Assembly: GCA_030998225.1 (NCBI GenBank)
Contig: JAPYXD010000680.1
Span: 12,958,001 to 13,022,000 of the forward strand
Length of the DNA: 64,000 nt
Source of the DNA: Diplolepis rosae
Taxonomy: Eukaryota > Arthropoda > Insecta > Hymenoptera > Diplolepididae
Reading direction: 5' to 3'
Shown here piece after piece: positions 21,703 through 33,943 of this stretch. Under the pieces are notes generated by a model. It was not told the origin of the DNA and ran no database searches. It saw only the letters and a program-made list of their open reading frames with translations. Position 1 is the stretch's first letter; every line of letters begins with the position of its first letter. The translations under genes were made by a program, and so were the position numbers.

Positions 21703-24700
21703 ATGGCCTTCAAAATCATTCAGTGGAATTTAAACGGTTTCAATCCTCGATGCGAATCTCTCCAAATGCTTATAAAAGAACAAAACCCATCAATATTGTG
21801 TCTCCAAGAAACTAATTTTAAAAACTCTTTCTGTGCAAATCTGAGAAACTTCTCACCAGTTTTCAAAAATCGTCGTAATACAGATTTTGCTAGCGGGGGC
21901 GTTGCAGTTTACACCAATAGTCACATACATCACGAGGAAGTTAAATTAAACACTAATCTAGAAGCAGTTGCAATTTCAACTATAACCCCGTCAAAATTAT
22001 GTATCTGCAACACCTACATTCCGAATCGACATGAAATCAACCTCACCGAACTTAAACAACTTATTGACCAACTACCCAGACCCTTTATTCTACTAGGAGA
22101 TTTCAACAGTCACAACTCTCTCTGGGGATCAAGACACACTGACATAAGAGGTAGAAAAATAGAGAAACTTTTAGACGAACCTGATCTGGTTTTGCTTAAC
22201 AACAACCAACCTACACATTTTAACATGTCAAATGCTGCACTCAGCTCAATAGATCTGTCTCTCTGCAGTTCTAACATAGCTCAGACCATTAACTGGAATG
22301 TTCTTGACGATCTTTATGACAGTGATCACTTTCCTATTATGATTGAAATTCACAATCCCCATCCCACAATGTATAACTATACCCCGAGATGGAAATATAA
22401 AAAAGCGGACTGGTTTGAATTCCAGAAAGAAATAGATTCCAAAATTGACAAACTAGAATCACCATCTGTTGAAAACATACACAAAATTGATGATATTGTT
22501 CATGAGTTTGGAGTGGCTATCAAGAAGTCAGCTGATGCATCTATCCCAAAAACAACTTCGAATACCTTCAAAAACCAAGTACCTTGGTGGAGCCCTGAAG
22601 TGGAGGAAGCTATCAAACAGAAGAAACATGCCTTCAATATCTATAAAAGACTTAAGACTGAAGAAAACAAAATCGAGTTTAAGAGACGTCGAGCCATTTC
22701 AAGGAAGATAATTAAACTGAGCAGACGAAACTCATGGATTGAATTCACTTCGTCCTTAAATTACAGCACTCCTAGCTCAGAAGTATGGAGGAAGATCAAC
22801 ATGATTGAAGGAAATTCTACAAGTACACGCATCATGGCCCTCCAAAAAACTGATGGCTCTACATCGTCTGATTCAACAGAAATCGCGAACGAACTAGCGG
22901 ATAACTATGCCTCAAATTCTAGCAATGCAAACTATGCGCCAAATTTCATCCCTTTCAAGATTGAAACTGAAAACATCATCGACCAAAGAATTGATGAGAA
23001 TCAAAATTTAGTTCTCAATACTCCACTCCTTCTGTCTGAAGTCACATCAACTCTAAATCAATGCAAAAATACCAGTCCTGGCCCTGACAACATACCAAAT
23101 GTACTCCTAAAGAAACTACCAATCAAATCTCTAAAGTACCTTCTTGATCTACTAAATTGCATTTGGATTTACAAAGTCTTTCCAAGCCTTTGGAGAGAAT
23201 CCCTCATCACTCCTATTCTCAAGCCTAACAAAGACAGACTAAAAGCCAGCAGCTACCGACCCATTGCATTAACATGTAACATGTGCAAACTAATGGAAAA
23301 AATTATAAATAAAAGACTCAGATGGTTCCTAGAAAATATGAAATTTTTTGATAAACACCAAAGTGCCTTCAGACAATATCGATCAACACTGGACTCCCTT
23401 GTAAACCTTGAAACAAACATACATGACGCCTTCATAAATGACCAACACCTCCTGGCTGTTTCTCTAGACATCGAAAAATGCTACGAAATGGTCTGGAGGC
23501 ATCGAATCCTACAAATCCTACTTGATAATGGCGTGGATGGATCAACGATTATCTTCATTAAAAACTTTCTCCAAAAAAGACTCATTCAAGTTAGAGTAAA
23601 CGGTTTCCTCTCGAAACAAATTATACTTGAAAATGGAGTTCCTCAAGGCTCCGTACTTAGTGTCACTCTATTCTTAATTTCATTCAACGATATCACAGGT
23701 TGCATTTCACGACCAATAAAAAAAAGCATCTTTGCCGATGATCTGACAATCTACTGTAGCGGAAAAGATTTAAAAACAACTCAAAAACTAGTTCAAAGCT
23801 GCCTTGACGAGCTGCAAAAATGGGCCAACAAAACGGGTTTCAAGTTCTCCAAAACGAAAAGCACTTGCATCGTCTTCTCAAAAAATAAAAAAATAAATAA
23901 CCTAAACCCTGTTCTACATATCTCAAAACATAAATTAGAAGTTGTTAATACTATAAAAATTTTAGGGCTTATCTTCGATGAAAAGCTTTCCTGGATCCCT
24001 CACCTAAGATACCTAAAAGACGACTGTAAACGCAGACTAAACGTTATTAAAACACTTGCAAAAAGAAATTGGGGAGCGGACCAAAAATTACTAACAAATA
24101 CCTACAAGGCTATTGTTAGATTCAAGTTAGACTATGGGTTCATAATCTATAACTCAGCCAAACCTCAGATTCTAGAAATTATCTCCCCTATCCACAACAC
24201 TGGTCTAAGAATTGTCTCTAGAGCCTTTGTATCTAGCCCGATCAGCAGCATTCTCTGTGAAACTGACGAATATCCTCTTGACGTTCGAAGAAAACAGTTA
24301 AGCCTAGTTTACGCCACTGCCATAGCCTCTACCAAGCCAAACCCGACATACGAGGACATTTTTCTCGGAAAATATCAGGATGAATACGAGAAACGCCCAA
24401 ATTCTACTGTGCCAATATGTGATAGAATCAAAAGAAACCTACTGGAAACTAATTTTGAAATACCAGCTGTTGCTCCTAGGAGACCCTATAACTTTCCTTA
24501 TTGGGAATTTTCATTGCCTACTACCATCACTGATCTTCAGAAATTTCCTAGGAACCAAACAACGTCAATGGAATATAGAGCTGCCCTAGATGGACTTCTC
24601 AACAACTACTCAAATTACATCCCAATCTATACAGACGGTTCAAAATCTACAAATGGATGCGAATGTGCAATGGTCACACCTGATAAAGAATCTCAATTTA

Positions 24701-25324
24701 AATTACCGGACTCTTACAACATTTTTAGATGTGAAACATATGCTATCTTAAAAGCACTAAATTACATAAAACAAGCTATCGATTCCTATTTTATCATCTT
24801 TACGGACTCCTTATCTGCCATTGAAGCAATCAAAAACACCGGCAAATTTGATCACATCACACAAGAAATCCATGAAACCCTTTGGGAGTTCTCTAAACGG
24901 GGAAAAGAAGTAATCTTTACCTGGATACCATCTCATTCTGGAATAAAAGGAAACAAAACTGCAGATTCCATAGCCAAATTGCCTTATTTACTCCCTGTAA
25001 CCGATCCGCCTATTCCTACCTTCCATAAGGACCTCAAAATCCAAATCTGTCAAGCATCCAAAGCCTTGTGGAACGAAAGATGGAAAACTTCGAAAATCAC
25101 CAAACTCCATCAGATTAGAGCGGATATTTTCGAGAAACCGACTATAAACTTAGAAACTCGCAGAGATCAAGTGACCCTTACCAGACTGAGAATTGGACAC
25201 ACAAACTTGACCCACTCATACCTATTCACCAAAAACGAACCTGTCCTATGTGATTGCTGCGAAGACCCTGTCTCCATCTCCGTCAAGCACATACTAACAG
25301 AGTGCAACAAGTATACCGATAAAC
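21703..25324 (+). CDS. LINE ORF2: endonuclease, reverse transcriptase, RNase H (main part)
   Basis: ATG at 21703; about 1207 residues before a transposon breaks it. Endonuclease: IIQWNLNG (5-12), CLQETNF (about 33), LGDFNSHNSLWGS (about 132), DSDHFPI (about 207). RT: SYRPIALTC (about 512), SLDIEKCYE (about 588), NGVPQGSVLS (about 646), FADDLTIYC (677). RNase H: YTDGSKSTNG (about 976), ETYAI (about 1009), FTDSLSAIEA (about 1028), WIPSHSGIKGNKTAD (about 1068). A C-terminal CDCCEDP...HILTEC zinc-like motif precedes the break. Every catalytic motif is intact and there are no internal stops, so the LINE was young when interrupted. The remaining codons continue at 29139. Read-through into the insertion adds a spurious tail rich in SGK/VRE. 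Confidence 0.93.
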
Positions 25325-25559
25325 CAGGTTTGCCACAAGTCAGGGAAGTCAGGGAAAAGTCAGGGAAATCGTAGTGGTCTGGAAAAGTCAGGGAAAAGTC
25401 AGGGAATTTAAGGTTAAGTCAGGGAATCGCTGTGGCCAGATCGTGCGTTACTGCGTTTCACTGTGCCGCGGTCAGTTTTTCCAACTCTTCTTCCTTCTTG
25501 CTCGGTTAACTCGCCGCAGCAGACACAGGCTAGCAAAAGTGTTCTCAGATCGTGGAACT

Positions 25560-27330
25560 GACTGAAATATGTAACATTTTTTATGAAATGTCGTTTTCGA
25601 ATCCCAAGTGCGAATAAGAGGTTTCATTGTTTGAAAAGAAATCATGCCTAAATTTGGATACGAAATTACATCATAAGATTTCTCTGCTGTGAAGGAAAGT
25701 TGAAGAATATTTTGTTCAAATAAAGTGCTTCGAAACAAATTTTGTTTAAATAATAGTTTTGTCGATAAATATTACGGAAATGCCTGTTAAAATCAACATT
25801 TTGAAGATAATTGCTTATTTTATTAATTTTACTGGCATTTTGGTAATGATTATCAGCAAATGTATTATACTTTCCAAAAAGCGGTGAATTGTATTAAAAT
25901 ATCTACTAAATTTGCAAAAATTTTGTGCTATAACTATTTAAAATTGTTGACTCAGTAAAATTATGTATGTTTTTCCTGACTCCACGCAAAAAAAGCGCAA
26001 AAGACACGCCAATTCATTATTTATGGAATATTTAATTTAAATTTAAATTATTTAATAATAACTTAAATTATTTGATTTCATATATTTTGAAAAATATTTG
26101 CCCAAAAAAAATACCTGAAAAATTTTGTTAAATTTTTAGAATGATTTAGACACTTGAAATATGATTTTGCATTAACATTTGAAAGTCAAGAAATGTTAAT
26201 AATTAAAAAAATATATATCGATTTAAACTTTGTGTATCTTTTAAATCTATTATTGTAATTTAAAAATTATGCACAAAATTGTGTTTTACAATAAATATGA
26301 GGTTCAAGTTTAAAATAAATATTGTGTTTTTGTTGTATATGCAGAGACTCTTAATTTGAAAATTCAAAAACTCTATAGAATGGAAAAAAACTAGCTTTTT
26401 AGGAAATGTATTGAAGTATTTAAGAGCTAGGTATTTTCTGCTCAAAATTTGCGAAATGATAAAGACGATAAAAACGGACGTAGATAGACTACTGCGGTTT
26501 CGAAATTAAAAAAACTTAAATTAAAAAAAAAATACGTATCAGAAAATTTCGTTTCTTTGTCAAAACCAAAAGTAGTCTATCTGTGACTGTTTCTATCTTC
26601 TTTACCATTTCCAAAATTTTGGAAACAAAAGTTGATGCATGTGCATGTATACATATTTTCTGTACGTTTCCCTTAGCATGCAGTGAAATCTATCAAATAC
26701 GAAAAAAATCAAGTTTGGTAGATTTCACTGGAAGTTAAGTGGACTGTACAAAAAAACTGTTCATTGCACCAGATTTCTGGTAATATATCTACTCAAAATT
26801 CAATTTGTAAAAATAAGTACTGAACTTTCTGTAAATTTTACTAAACTTTTTTCTGCGTGTGCAACTTATAAATTCGCTAAGGAATGCCTGTTAAACTAAT
26901 AAAATAAGAAATTTTCTTCAAAATGTTAATTTTAACAGGGATTTCCGTAATGTTTATCGATAAAACTATCATTCAAAAAAGTGCGTTAAATAATTAATAA
27001 TTTTGCTTCATACCAAAGAAATTTCAGTTTTATTTTGTATGCATATTTAAATATAGTGTATATGTATATATTTATTAAATATTTTAACCCTTTATTTACA
27101 CTAATATATTGAAAAAATATAATAAAATATATATTAAAAAATTTGTTTCGAAGCACTTTATTTGAACGAAATATTCTTCAACTTTCCTTCACAGCAGAGA
27201 AATCTTATGATGTAATTTCGTATCCAAATTTAGGCATGATTTCTTTTCAAACAATGAAACCTCTTATTCGCACTTGGGATTCGAAAACGACATTTCATAA
27301 AAAATGTTACATATTTCAAAAACTTTAAAG
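25560..27330. repeat. Inverted repeat inside the 3.8 kb transposon
   Basis: Positions about 25560-25745 recur inverted at 27143-27328, almost unchanged (CATTTTTTATGAAATGTCG, CGAAGCACTTTATTTGAAC). Positions 25750-25840 recur at about 26885-26985 (GGAAATGCCTGTTAAAAT). The overlapping frames 25472-25738 and 27143-27328 are the same peptide seen twice through this symmetry; no domain. Confidence 0.7.
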
Positions 27331-28286
27331 AATATTTTATTGGAATTTAATGTTTTTTCATGTTGCTTTCTATCAAAAAAATCTTATTGTCTAATTTTGT
27401 GTGTAAATTTAAATACAATTTATGTTTCTTATATTTATAACATTTTAATATAAAGTATTTTAGGCATAATTTTTCATTTTAAATAGTTTATTTACAATAC
27501 TAAAAAATATATAAATCTATATTTTGTTTTGAAGCTTTTAACATTTATTGAACTATACATTTTACTGAACATTTTTTTTCTCAAGTGTTTAAATCATCCT
27601 AAAATTCGAAAAAAATCTTTTAGATATTCATTTTAGGTGAAGGTTTTTTAAAACATCAAAAAAAGGAGGGTAATTTCTTAAATTATCTATTTAGTCATTT
27701 TAAATATGTCTTCTGCTTCGCGCCACGTTTGAACGAAGTTTGATTGTGTGCAGATCCACACGGGTCAGTGGTGGAGGCCGAAAACATCCACGTTCTGCGT
27801 AAACTCGCGTGGTTTCACATTCTTACGGCTAAATGACAGTAAGTGCTCCTCTTGCTAGGCAAACATGGTTCGGCCTTTGCTTCTGGACTAGTGATGAGCC
27901 GATACCGCCATTTTTTGGTCACTGGTAATTTCTTACCGTAATTCGGTAAATAGGCAGTAAAACTGGTAATTTGTTATTTACTCTATTATTGGCGAAAATT
28001 TTTGAAGGATGACGTGCTGGAATACTTTTTTTCAAAAGAAAAGTAGCTATAATAAGAATAAATGTCTGTAAAGTAATTTGGCAGTAAGAACAACGAAACT
28101 TTATTACTCTATTCTGTCAAATTAATTTTGCAGAACAAGCATGTATAAACTAATTATGAAATGAGAACTTTAAAAAAAAATAATATTACATAAACTTTTA
28201 TTGTAACTTATATAGGACATTCCTTTGCAAATCGTACGGATTTCAAAAAAAGAAGATTGTTCACATTTTTAAAAGTCTTAAATTTT

Positions 28287-28422
28287 ATTCTGTGGCATCT
28301 TTTTATTAATTTAATCGACACATATATCAGGATTTTCGAAAAAAAATTTTTTTTGAGAGATATATTAATTTAAACTTTTGATAAAATTGGACAAAATGCT
28401 AAAGTCTCTTGTGCTTAAAATT
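28287..28422 (+). repeat. Direct copy of 59797-59935
   Basis: Starts GTGGCATCTTTTTATTAATT and ends GCTAAA(G/T)TCTCTTGTGCTTAA in both places, with about 10 differences in 136 bp. Function unknown; a shared interspersed repeat. Confidence 0.6.
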
Positions 28423-28545
28423 CATTATCTCCGGTTGAAATAATTAAATCGATTTCGGGTTTGTTTCATTTTTTAGCTTATTACGTTATAGGTTTCAGAT
28501 AAATATTTTTATAATTTTTATTTTGTTAATTAACTACAGATATTG

Positions 28546-28752
28546 GTAGTTTAATTGCTTAAGCAATTTTCGCATGTTTGCCCCCTCAGTGAAAAAATGT
28601 GGAAAAAGAAGTATCATATGCGCTATGTCACAATGTAACTAGCGCATATTTAATAAAAGTGGAGACTCAATTAGATCGGAAGATGTTAAATATTTTTTCA
28701 CTGAGGGGTCAAACATGCGAAAATTGTTTAAACAATGAAACTACTAATATGT
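28546..28752. mobile_element. Small palindromic MITE
   Basis: AATTTTCGCATGTTTGCCCC near the left end recurs inverted near the right (GGGGTCAAACATGCGAAAAT), continuing outward through TTGCTTAAG/TTTAAACAA to GGTAGTTTAAT and ATGAAACTACT. Arms about 65-70 bp, spacer about 70 bp. Confidence 0.55.
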
Positions 28753-29138
28753 AAGATTGATCTCTTTAAGTTGACCCCGCTGTGATTGATATAACCAAAA
28801 AGTTATAAATTTCCTATGATGCCATTTTTTATGTTTAACGTTCGATGGCAACATGCAAGTTATGGCATACCAGTTCGTTTCCTTTTAAGTTTTGATAAAA
28901 AATAAATAAATAGAAATACGTTGTTTCTATCTTACCTTCTCTTATTTAACATCCTCTCTGTTGAAAAATAACAGGGAAAAACACGCAAATATTATATAAT
29001 AGGAACATAGTTCCACCGAGATGAGTCCTCTTACAATAGATTTTGGTCAGGGAAATCAGCTTGAAAAGTCAGGGAAAAGTCAGGGAAAAGTCAGGGAAAT
29101 TAGGATACTGAAACTTGTGGCAACCCTGAGTTTTAAAC

Positions 29139-29248
29139 GTAACCAGCACAAAATTGGGATCAACCTGAAAAGGATGCTCACCGACCCAAACTTATTCAAC
29201 AGAGTTCTAGACTACCTTCAGGACATAGATCTTCGACACCTCATATAG
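29139..29248 (+). CDS. LINE ORF2, last residues after the insertion
   Basis: Resumes the ORF2 frame: NQHKIGINLKRMLTD then FNRVLDYLQDIDLRHLI and a stop. The tail is typical of I-type ORF2 proteins. The 3' UTR of about 200 bp follows to the A-rich end at 29452. Confidence 0.75.
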
Positions 29249-29452
29249 TGAAATTCGAACCAACCTGTGTTTTACTCTGTTTAAGAGTGAAATCCATGTA
29301 CATAAGCAGAACATGCGTACCTAAAGTGCGAATCCAATTACAAATCTCACACTACGCTCCTCCAACTTAACCTAATCTGTAAGTTACGACTGTAGTCGCT
29401 AATGACCTTAGATGTTGATGCGACTCTAAGCCCTTAATAAAAAAAAAAAAAA

Positions 29453-29745
29453 ATTTCAAGCACGAATGTCAATTTTAAAATATTTTTTATACTTAGACAT
29501 TTAATTCCAACCTTTTCAAAAATGTTTTTCTGGTATTCGGATATTTACGTTATGTGAAAGAAATATTTACCTTAACGTAATCTCAAAATTTATTTACCTA
29601 CATGTAAAAACAAAATGATAATTATTTTAAAAAATTGTATACAAGAAATCCTATGTTAGCAAACCTTTCTTCTGTATTTTTAGATTAAAATAAATCACTA
29701 ATGAGGGCTTCGATCAGAGCCGAAACGTTTAATAATGTACAACTG
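29453..29745 (+). mobile_element. PLE-derived block, right of the LINE
   Basis: Begins with the LINE right target duplicate and continues the sequence left off at 20164. Matches 411-690 in reverse complement and includes a ribozyme motif. Confidence 0.65.
29693..29734 (+). ncRNA. Decayed hammerhead-type motif
   Basis: AATCA, CTAATGA (invariant G changed to A), extra G, GGCTT/GAGCC, GAAACGTT, TAATA. The core substitution and a broken stem I make activity unlikely. Confidence 0.5.
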
Positions 29746-29787
29746 AGTATTTTTGACCAAACTTATTTTCTTATCGCTTCGAGACAA

Positions 29788-30152
29788 ATTTAAAAAAATG
29801 ATGTGATTCTAATAAATCACTGTTCATTTTTTTAGGAAAAATATTCTCTACAACTTGACCGTTTTCAATTTTTGAAAATGAATTCTTTAATGGCTGAAAT
29901 TATAAAAAAACAACATTTTTATAAGCAAATTGCTGTATTTGATAATAAATTATTGAATTTCAAAAATAGGAAACGGTCATGTTGTAGAGAATCTTTTTCC
30001 TAAAAAAATGAACCGTGATTTATTAGAATCGCATCATTTTTTTTTAAATTTGGCTTCTCTTTCAAATTAGCCCATCAATAATAATATTGCTATTCTTGAA
30101 AGCAAAATTATCTATTTTTGCCTGAGGTCTAATTTTCGTGAACGAACTACCT
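29788..30152. mobile_element. AGGTAGTT-ended palindromic MITE, left end lost
   Basis: Right end (reverse) AGGTAGTTCGTTCACGAAAA. An inner palindrome includes GATTCTAATAAATCACTG/GTGATTTATTAGAATC and CTCTACAACTTGACCG inverted. Related to the complete copy at 56924-57591. Confidence 0.6.
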
Positions 30153-30523
30153 TTAGAGTTTGGAATGGTCTGCGAGAACGCCTGTGAGTATTTAAAAACA
30201 AAATTTCACCATGTTTTTTTTCTAATATCATCACGATTTTTTTACTGTGAAATACTTGTATAATTACTAGAAAAAAAAGTTTAATAGCGATCGGAACATT
30301 AGGTCATAGTTTAAAAAAATATTATTTTCGCCCCTAAAAAGTACGAGAATCCATAAAATTAGGGGCCAACCTATTATTCACCTTATGATTTAATAAAGTG
30401 AGATTATTTCAGTAAATTTATTATTAAGAAACGTTTTTGTTTCAGATGTAAAAAAATTAATTAGAATCTGATTTATCGAGGTTAGGAAAAAAATTTGGTA
30501 AAACGATATCTTTTAGAGATAAA
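30153..30523. other. AT-rich intergenic or intronic sequence
   Basis: No repeat pair, frame or splice signal that I can support. Confidence 0.3.
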
Positions 30524-30758
30524 CTAAAAATAAACCATAATAATACCTGCATATACAGCCATGGTGAACGTCAATAATCCGAAAAAGATCAAATTCACTT
30601 TTGTCATATTGGAAAAATTTTCAATCATTTTGTTAGATAGAATGTAACACGGTTTTCTGACGTTAAAACTGGAGTCCAATTCAAATTGAGGATTATTATT
30701 ATAGTGTTTAATTATAATTCCCAAACCACTCTCCTTTGAGACAATTTGCGTATTGACT
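30524..30758 (-). CDS. Candidate terminal exon of an unrecognised membrane protein
   Basis: Read on the - strand, TTTTCACCTAG (acceptor) is followed by an open frame of 77 residues to a TAG stop. It begins one base into a codon (VNTQIVSKESGLG) and holds a C-terminal hydrophobic run, VNLIFFGLLTFTMAVYAGII, long enough for one membrane helix. No upstream exon was identified and I do not recognise the family. It could be a chance frame, but the acceptor plus helix make a host or captured exon plausible. Confidence 0.4.
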
Positions 30759-31618
30759 CTAGGTGAAAACTTTAACTTTACGCGGAAAAGTAATAAGTGT
30801 CAGCCAACTCAACAAATTTATAGAGATGACTAAGTACATAGCTTTAAACTTCGTGTTTATGAATAAATTGTAAGTACTACACGTCGATGCAAACGATGAA
30901 ATGTTATCTGCTTATGTTCTTACGAGTGGGTTTCAAGAAAATACCTTGGAGTTAAAAATGAGGCCAATAGTTCACGGAAAAAATAAGTTCATTAAAAATT
31001 ACTGAACTTGTTCCAAAGTCTCGGATCCGAGTTCCAGTTCATCATTTTTTGAAGAACTGTTAGTATTTTTTTCAATATCTTACACAGTTCCTGAGATAAT
31101 TAGAAAACACAAAAAAATGGCTTTACAAAAAAGCTTATATTTAGCTGAATATTATTTATTTTTTAGTCAAGTGCATGTCATTCTCTACTGTTTTTGATGC
31201 GGGAAAATTTTTAAAGAAGTTACTTATAACTTTGAATTGTTCGAAAGATACATGGCAGAGAAGTTGTCTCTTTCTATAGAGTTGCCGGTTTGGTGGTTTA
31301 CAAGTACTTAAGGCGAATCATTGTATTGTTTTTTGTATCTCATTGCATTAAAGTCTACAATACTTTCAATATTTACAATACTCACAGAGTTTACAGTATT
31401 TACAAAGTTTAAAATATACCTTCTTTACTATTTGTTGTTTGCTCCTGTCAAAAAGTGATTATAACCTGATACTACTGACTAAAAACTTTTTTTTGTGCAT
31501 GCGAAAAATAATAACTTCTGTATTAAACTGGATATAAACATTTACTTTCTTTCACCTGAAAATCCCGATTAATGAAAATTAATAATTAATAGCAAAGTAT
31601 AGACTCAGTTACTTACAA
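30759..31618. other. AT-rich stretch with one CACGGAAAAAATAAG terminus
   Basis: CACGGAAAAAATAAGTTCAT at about 30976 matches the ends of MITEs at 35199, 36175 and 46089, but no opposite end was found. Nothing else supported. Confidence 0.3.
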
Positions 31619-31709
31619 CGGGGTCAGAATTTCTGAAACGGATCACCCGAATTGGATGAAAACATAAACCTAAAGTGATTTCGTTCAAAAAATTTTTTTG
31701 TTTATAATA

Positions 31710-32273
31710 AGGTAAATGTACCAGTCGTTGCGCTGTCGAGCATATTTTACGTAAAATTAAGAAAATTACTTTATATTTTTGTGTTCAAGTTGAAGATATC
31801 GTTGAACATAAGGTTATTATTCATCTCTCATAACAAATTTTTAATGTAAATGCTTACTCAAAAATGCTAAAAAATAAAATATTCCGGAATGTTCAAATCG
31901 TAGTTCATAAAATGACTATGTGCTTATTTTTTATGCAAATGGAACTCTTCTCGCATTTAAGTATTTATATCAATTTATTTGACATCGATTTTGAAAGTTT
32001 TTTATTTATATTTGTGATAACCCTTACATAACAATAATTAATACAATAATAAATTTCTTGCGCAAAGACTGGGCCAAACGCATTTTTTCATATTTTCGAC
32101 TATTTGTTAATAAGTGTTGAAAATTTTCAGAATAATAAGCTTTGCAATACAAATCAAAAGTGTCTTTCAAAATGTGATTCGATTAATATGACGAAAAATT
32201 TTATTTTTCTATAATTAAATTCAATAATCTTCGAAGGCTTTCCTTAACCGCGCAACGACTGGTACAATTCCCT
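31710..32273. mobile_element. MITE, AGGTAAATGTACCAGTCGTTGCGC termini
   Basis: Ends AGGTAAATGTACCAGTCGTT and (reverse) AGGGAATTGTACCAGTCGTT; TA at 31708-31709 and 32274-32275. The other foldback arm (about 34345-34355) reads through with a single TA, which proves the insertion. No coding content. Confidence 0.88.
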
Positions 32274-32872
32274 TATTAACAATTAAAGATTTTTGTCACT
32301 TTTTTTTTGTAAAATTAATTCTGACTGATCTAATTATCCGATTTTTATGTTTTTTATGACAATGGAATCGTCATTTAACATAGATTGACTATGATTTTTC
32401 CCGATTTGAAAACTTGAAATTTTATGGGAAATTTTAATAATTGCTTATAACAAATCGATAAACAAATGTCTTCTTCATCGGATTTCGTCTGGAAAAAAAA
32501 ACCACATGTACTTCATTCAATTATCTTTCATATTCCGTTGAGAAAAAAAATCGCCCGCATTTTGGAACGATCCAATTCGGTCGACAACATAGTCACGCGA
32601 GGTCCAAAGCTGTGCCGTTCGCTCGCGCACATTTATTCTTCACCGCGCAAATGCTTCGTGCTATGTAAAAAGGATTTCTTGGGTGAATAAATAAACGTAA
32701 CAAAATACTTAGTTGGAACATTTAATGATGAATAACTAGAAGAAAAATGATATATAGTACAACATACTGAATTAAATGATTGATTTTACACATAATTCTG
32801 GTTAATGTAAGTGTTTGGAATATTTTACAAATAATGTGTTGATTCTTCGGCTGATCGAAAACTAACAAATTA

Positions 32873-33288
32873 AGGTAAAAGCACCAATAGCCGGACGTCT
32901 AAGGAAATGTCTTTCAATTTTTTGTATTAATCGTTCTAAATGTGATGCGGAATCAAGAATTGCCGCGATTATTTTGATGTATGTGTCCTCCCTACTATAA
33001 CAAAAAGTCCAGAGTTGTGTTGAATCTGAATAATCCATTTTAATAATTCCCTTCATTAAATAATGCTCTGGAGCCAGTTGTCGGACGGGAAATGTAGAGC
33101 CTTTTTTTTTCTTGGCGAAGTTTTAATTTCTAATTCAACAAATTTTTCACTTTTTTAAAGTGTACGTTTCGAGGTTTGTATACGGTACACCAAAATAGCG
33201 TTAAGTCATTCATAAATCTTTAATTCTGAGAAAACTTCATGGCTCTGTCCGGCTATTGGGTACTGTCCGGCTATTGGTGCTTTTACCT
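32873..33288. mobile_element. MITE, AGGTAAAAGCACCAATAGCCGG termini
   Basis: Perfect inverted ends AGGTAAAAGCACCAATAGCC, TA on both sides (TTAA on both sides if extended by one base). 416 bp. The CCGGACA/TGTCCGG motif recurs just inside the right end. No coding content. Confidence 0.85.
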
Positions 33289-33943
33289 TAACTTATCATA
33301 TTATTAAGCCTCCAAGTGATACATAATAATTAACGTTCGATCCTGCACAGAGTACCAATATCTGAATTCGATACTATTTTGCACAAAACGTGCTTTGGTT
33401 CTGTGGCTGTCTCGAATGAATAATAATAATGATAATAATAATAATGACATATAGCATAAACCACTTTGGCAAAAAAACACTCGAAATTCTAGAACACCAC
33501 CACAAAAATAACGCGTTAATTTTTTATAGAGGTCTGTGCTCAGTTTCGACTGTGAAAATACTGATCTACAAAAGCAAAGATAATAATGATGTGGAAAAAA
33601 ACAAATGACGATCGCTAGCAACTAACGAGTTCAAAGGCGTCGAACGCTCCGTGTCAAAGCGCGTTCCGAACGTTCGATCCTATTTAAATTGGCATTACAT
33701 TAATCAAAAATAAAAATGAGAAAAAAATCTTTTTGCAAAATTAATCTGGATTTTAGTTCACATTGTCAATGCCTATCGAAAAAATACCATAACAAGTAGA
33801 AGTAATTTTTGACCATACTTGAGTGATCTGTTTAAGGAGTATATCATCCTTGAAAATACTACATATTCTGTGCTAAATTTAAATAAACTAATGTCAAGAT
33901 TGTATATTACTTATATACGTTTCAAAAATCTATTATTTATTCA
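33289..33943. other. Foldback spacer, no gene seen
   Basis: ATT/AAT microsatellite-like run at about 33419-33448. The 105-aa frame on the - strand (33304-33621) is hydrophobic and cysteine-rich without any domain. Confidence 0.3.

Larger units (their letters stand above)
25325..29128. mobile_element. 3.8 kb DNA transposon with GTCAGGGAA subterminal repeats
   Basis: Left end CAGGTTTGCCACAAGT and right end (reverse) CAGGGTTGCCACAAGT. Inside each end are tandem GTCAGGGAA(AA) repeats (25337-25430 and 29045-29105). TAAAC occurs next to both ends of the break (25320-25324 and 29134-29138), but five extra bases lie on the right, so the exact target duplication is unresolved. No transposase found. 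The interior holds a foldback (25560-27330), a small MITE (28546-28752) and AT-rich filler. The CAGGG start suggests hAT-like, which I cannot prove. Confidence 0.75.
20165..29452 (+). mobile_element. I-group non-LTR retrotransposon (LINE), full length but interrupted
   Basis: Flanked by the direct repeat ATTTCAAGCAC (20154-20164 and 29453-29463) and ending in AATAAAAAAAAAAAAA. The order is 5' leader, ORF1 with one CCHC knuckle, ORF2 with AP-endonuclease, RT and RNase H, then a short 3' UTR. This order is typical of the I, Nimb and Loa type of LINE. A 3.8 kb transposon near the end of ORF2 accounts for the excess length; without it the LINE is about 5.5 kb. Confidence 0.92.

Noticed and set aside
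20458..24589. Small frames inside the LINE on both strands (20458-20673, 21133-21369, 22469-22711, 23253-23471, 24380-24589)
   Set aside because: Overlap intact ORF1/ORF2 with no motifs.
25374..25565. SGK/VRE-rich peptide as a real protein
   Set aside because: Translation of GTCAGGGAA tandem repeats at a transposon end.
32873..33288. piggyBac MITE because TTAA flanks both ends
   Set aside because: Sister elements with the same AGGTR start have only TA in common, and piggyBac ends normally start CCC.
33304..33621. 105-aa frame as a gene
   Set aside because: No domain or splice context; low-complexity leucine/serine run from an AAT repeat.
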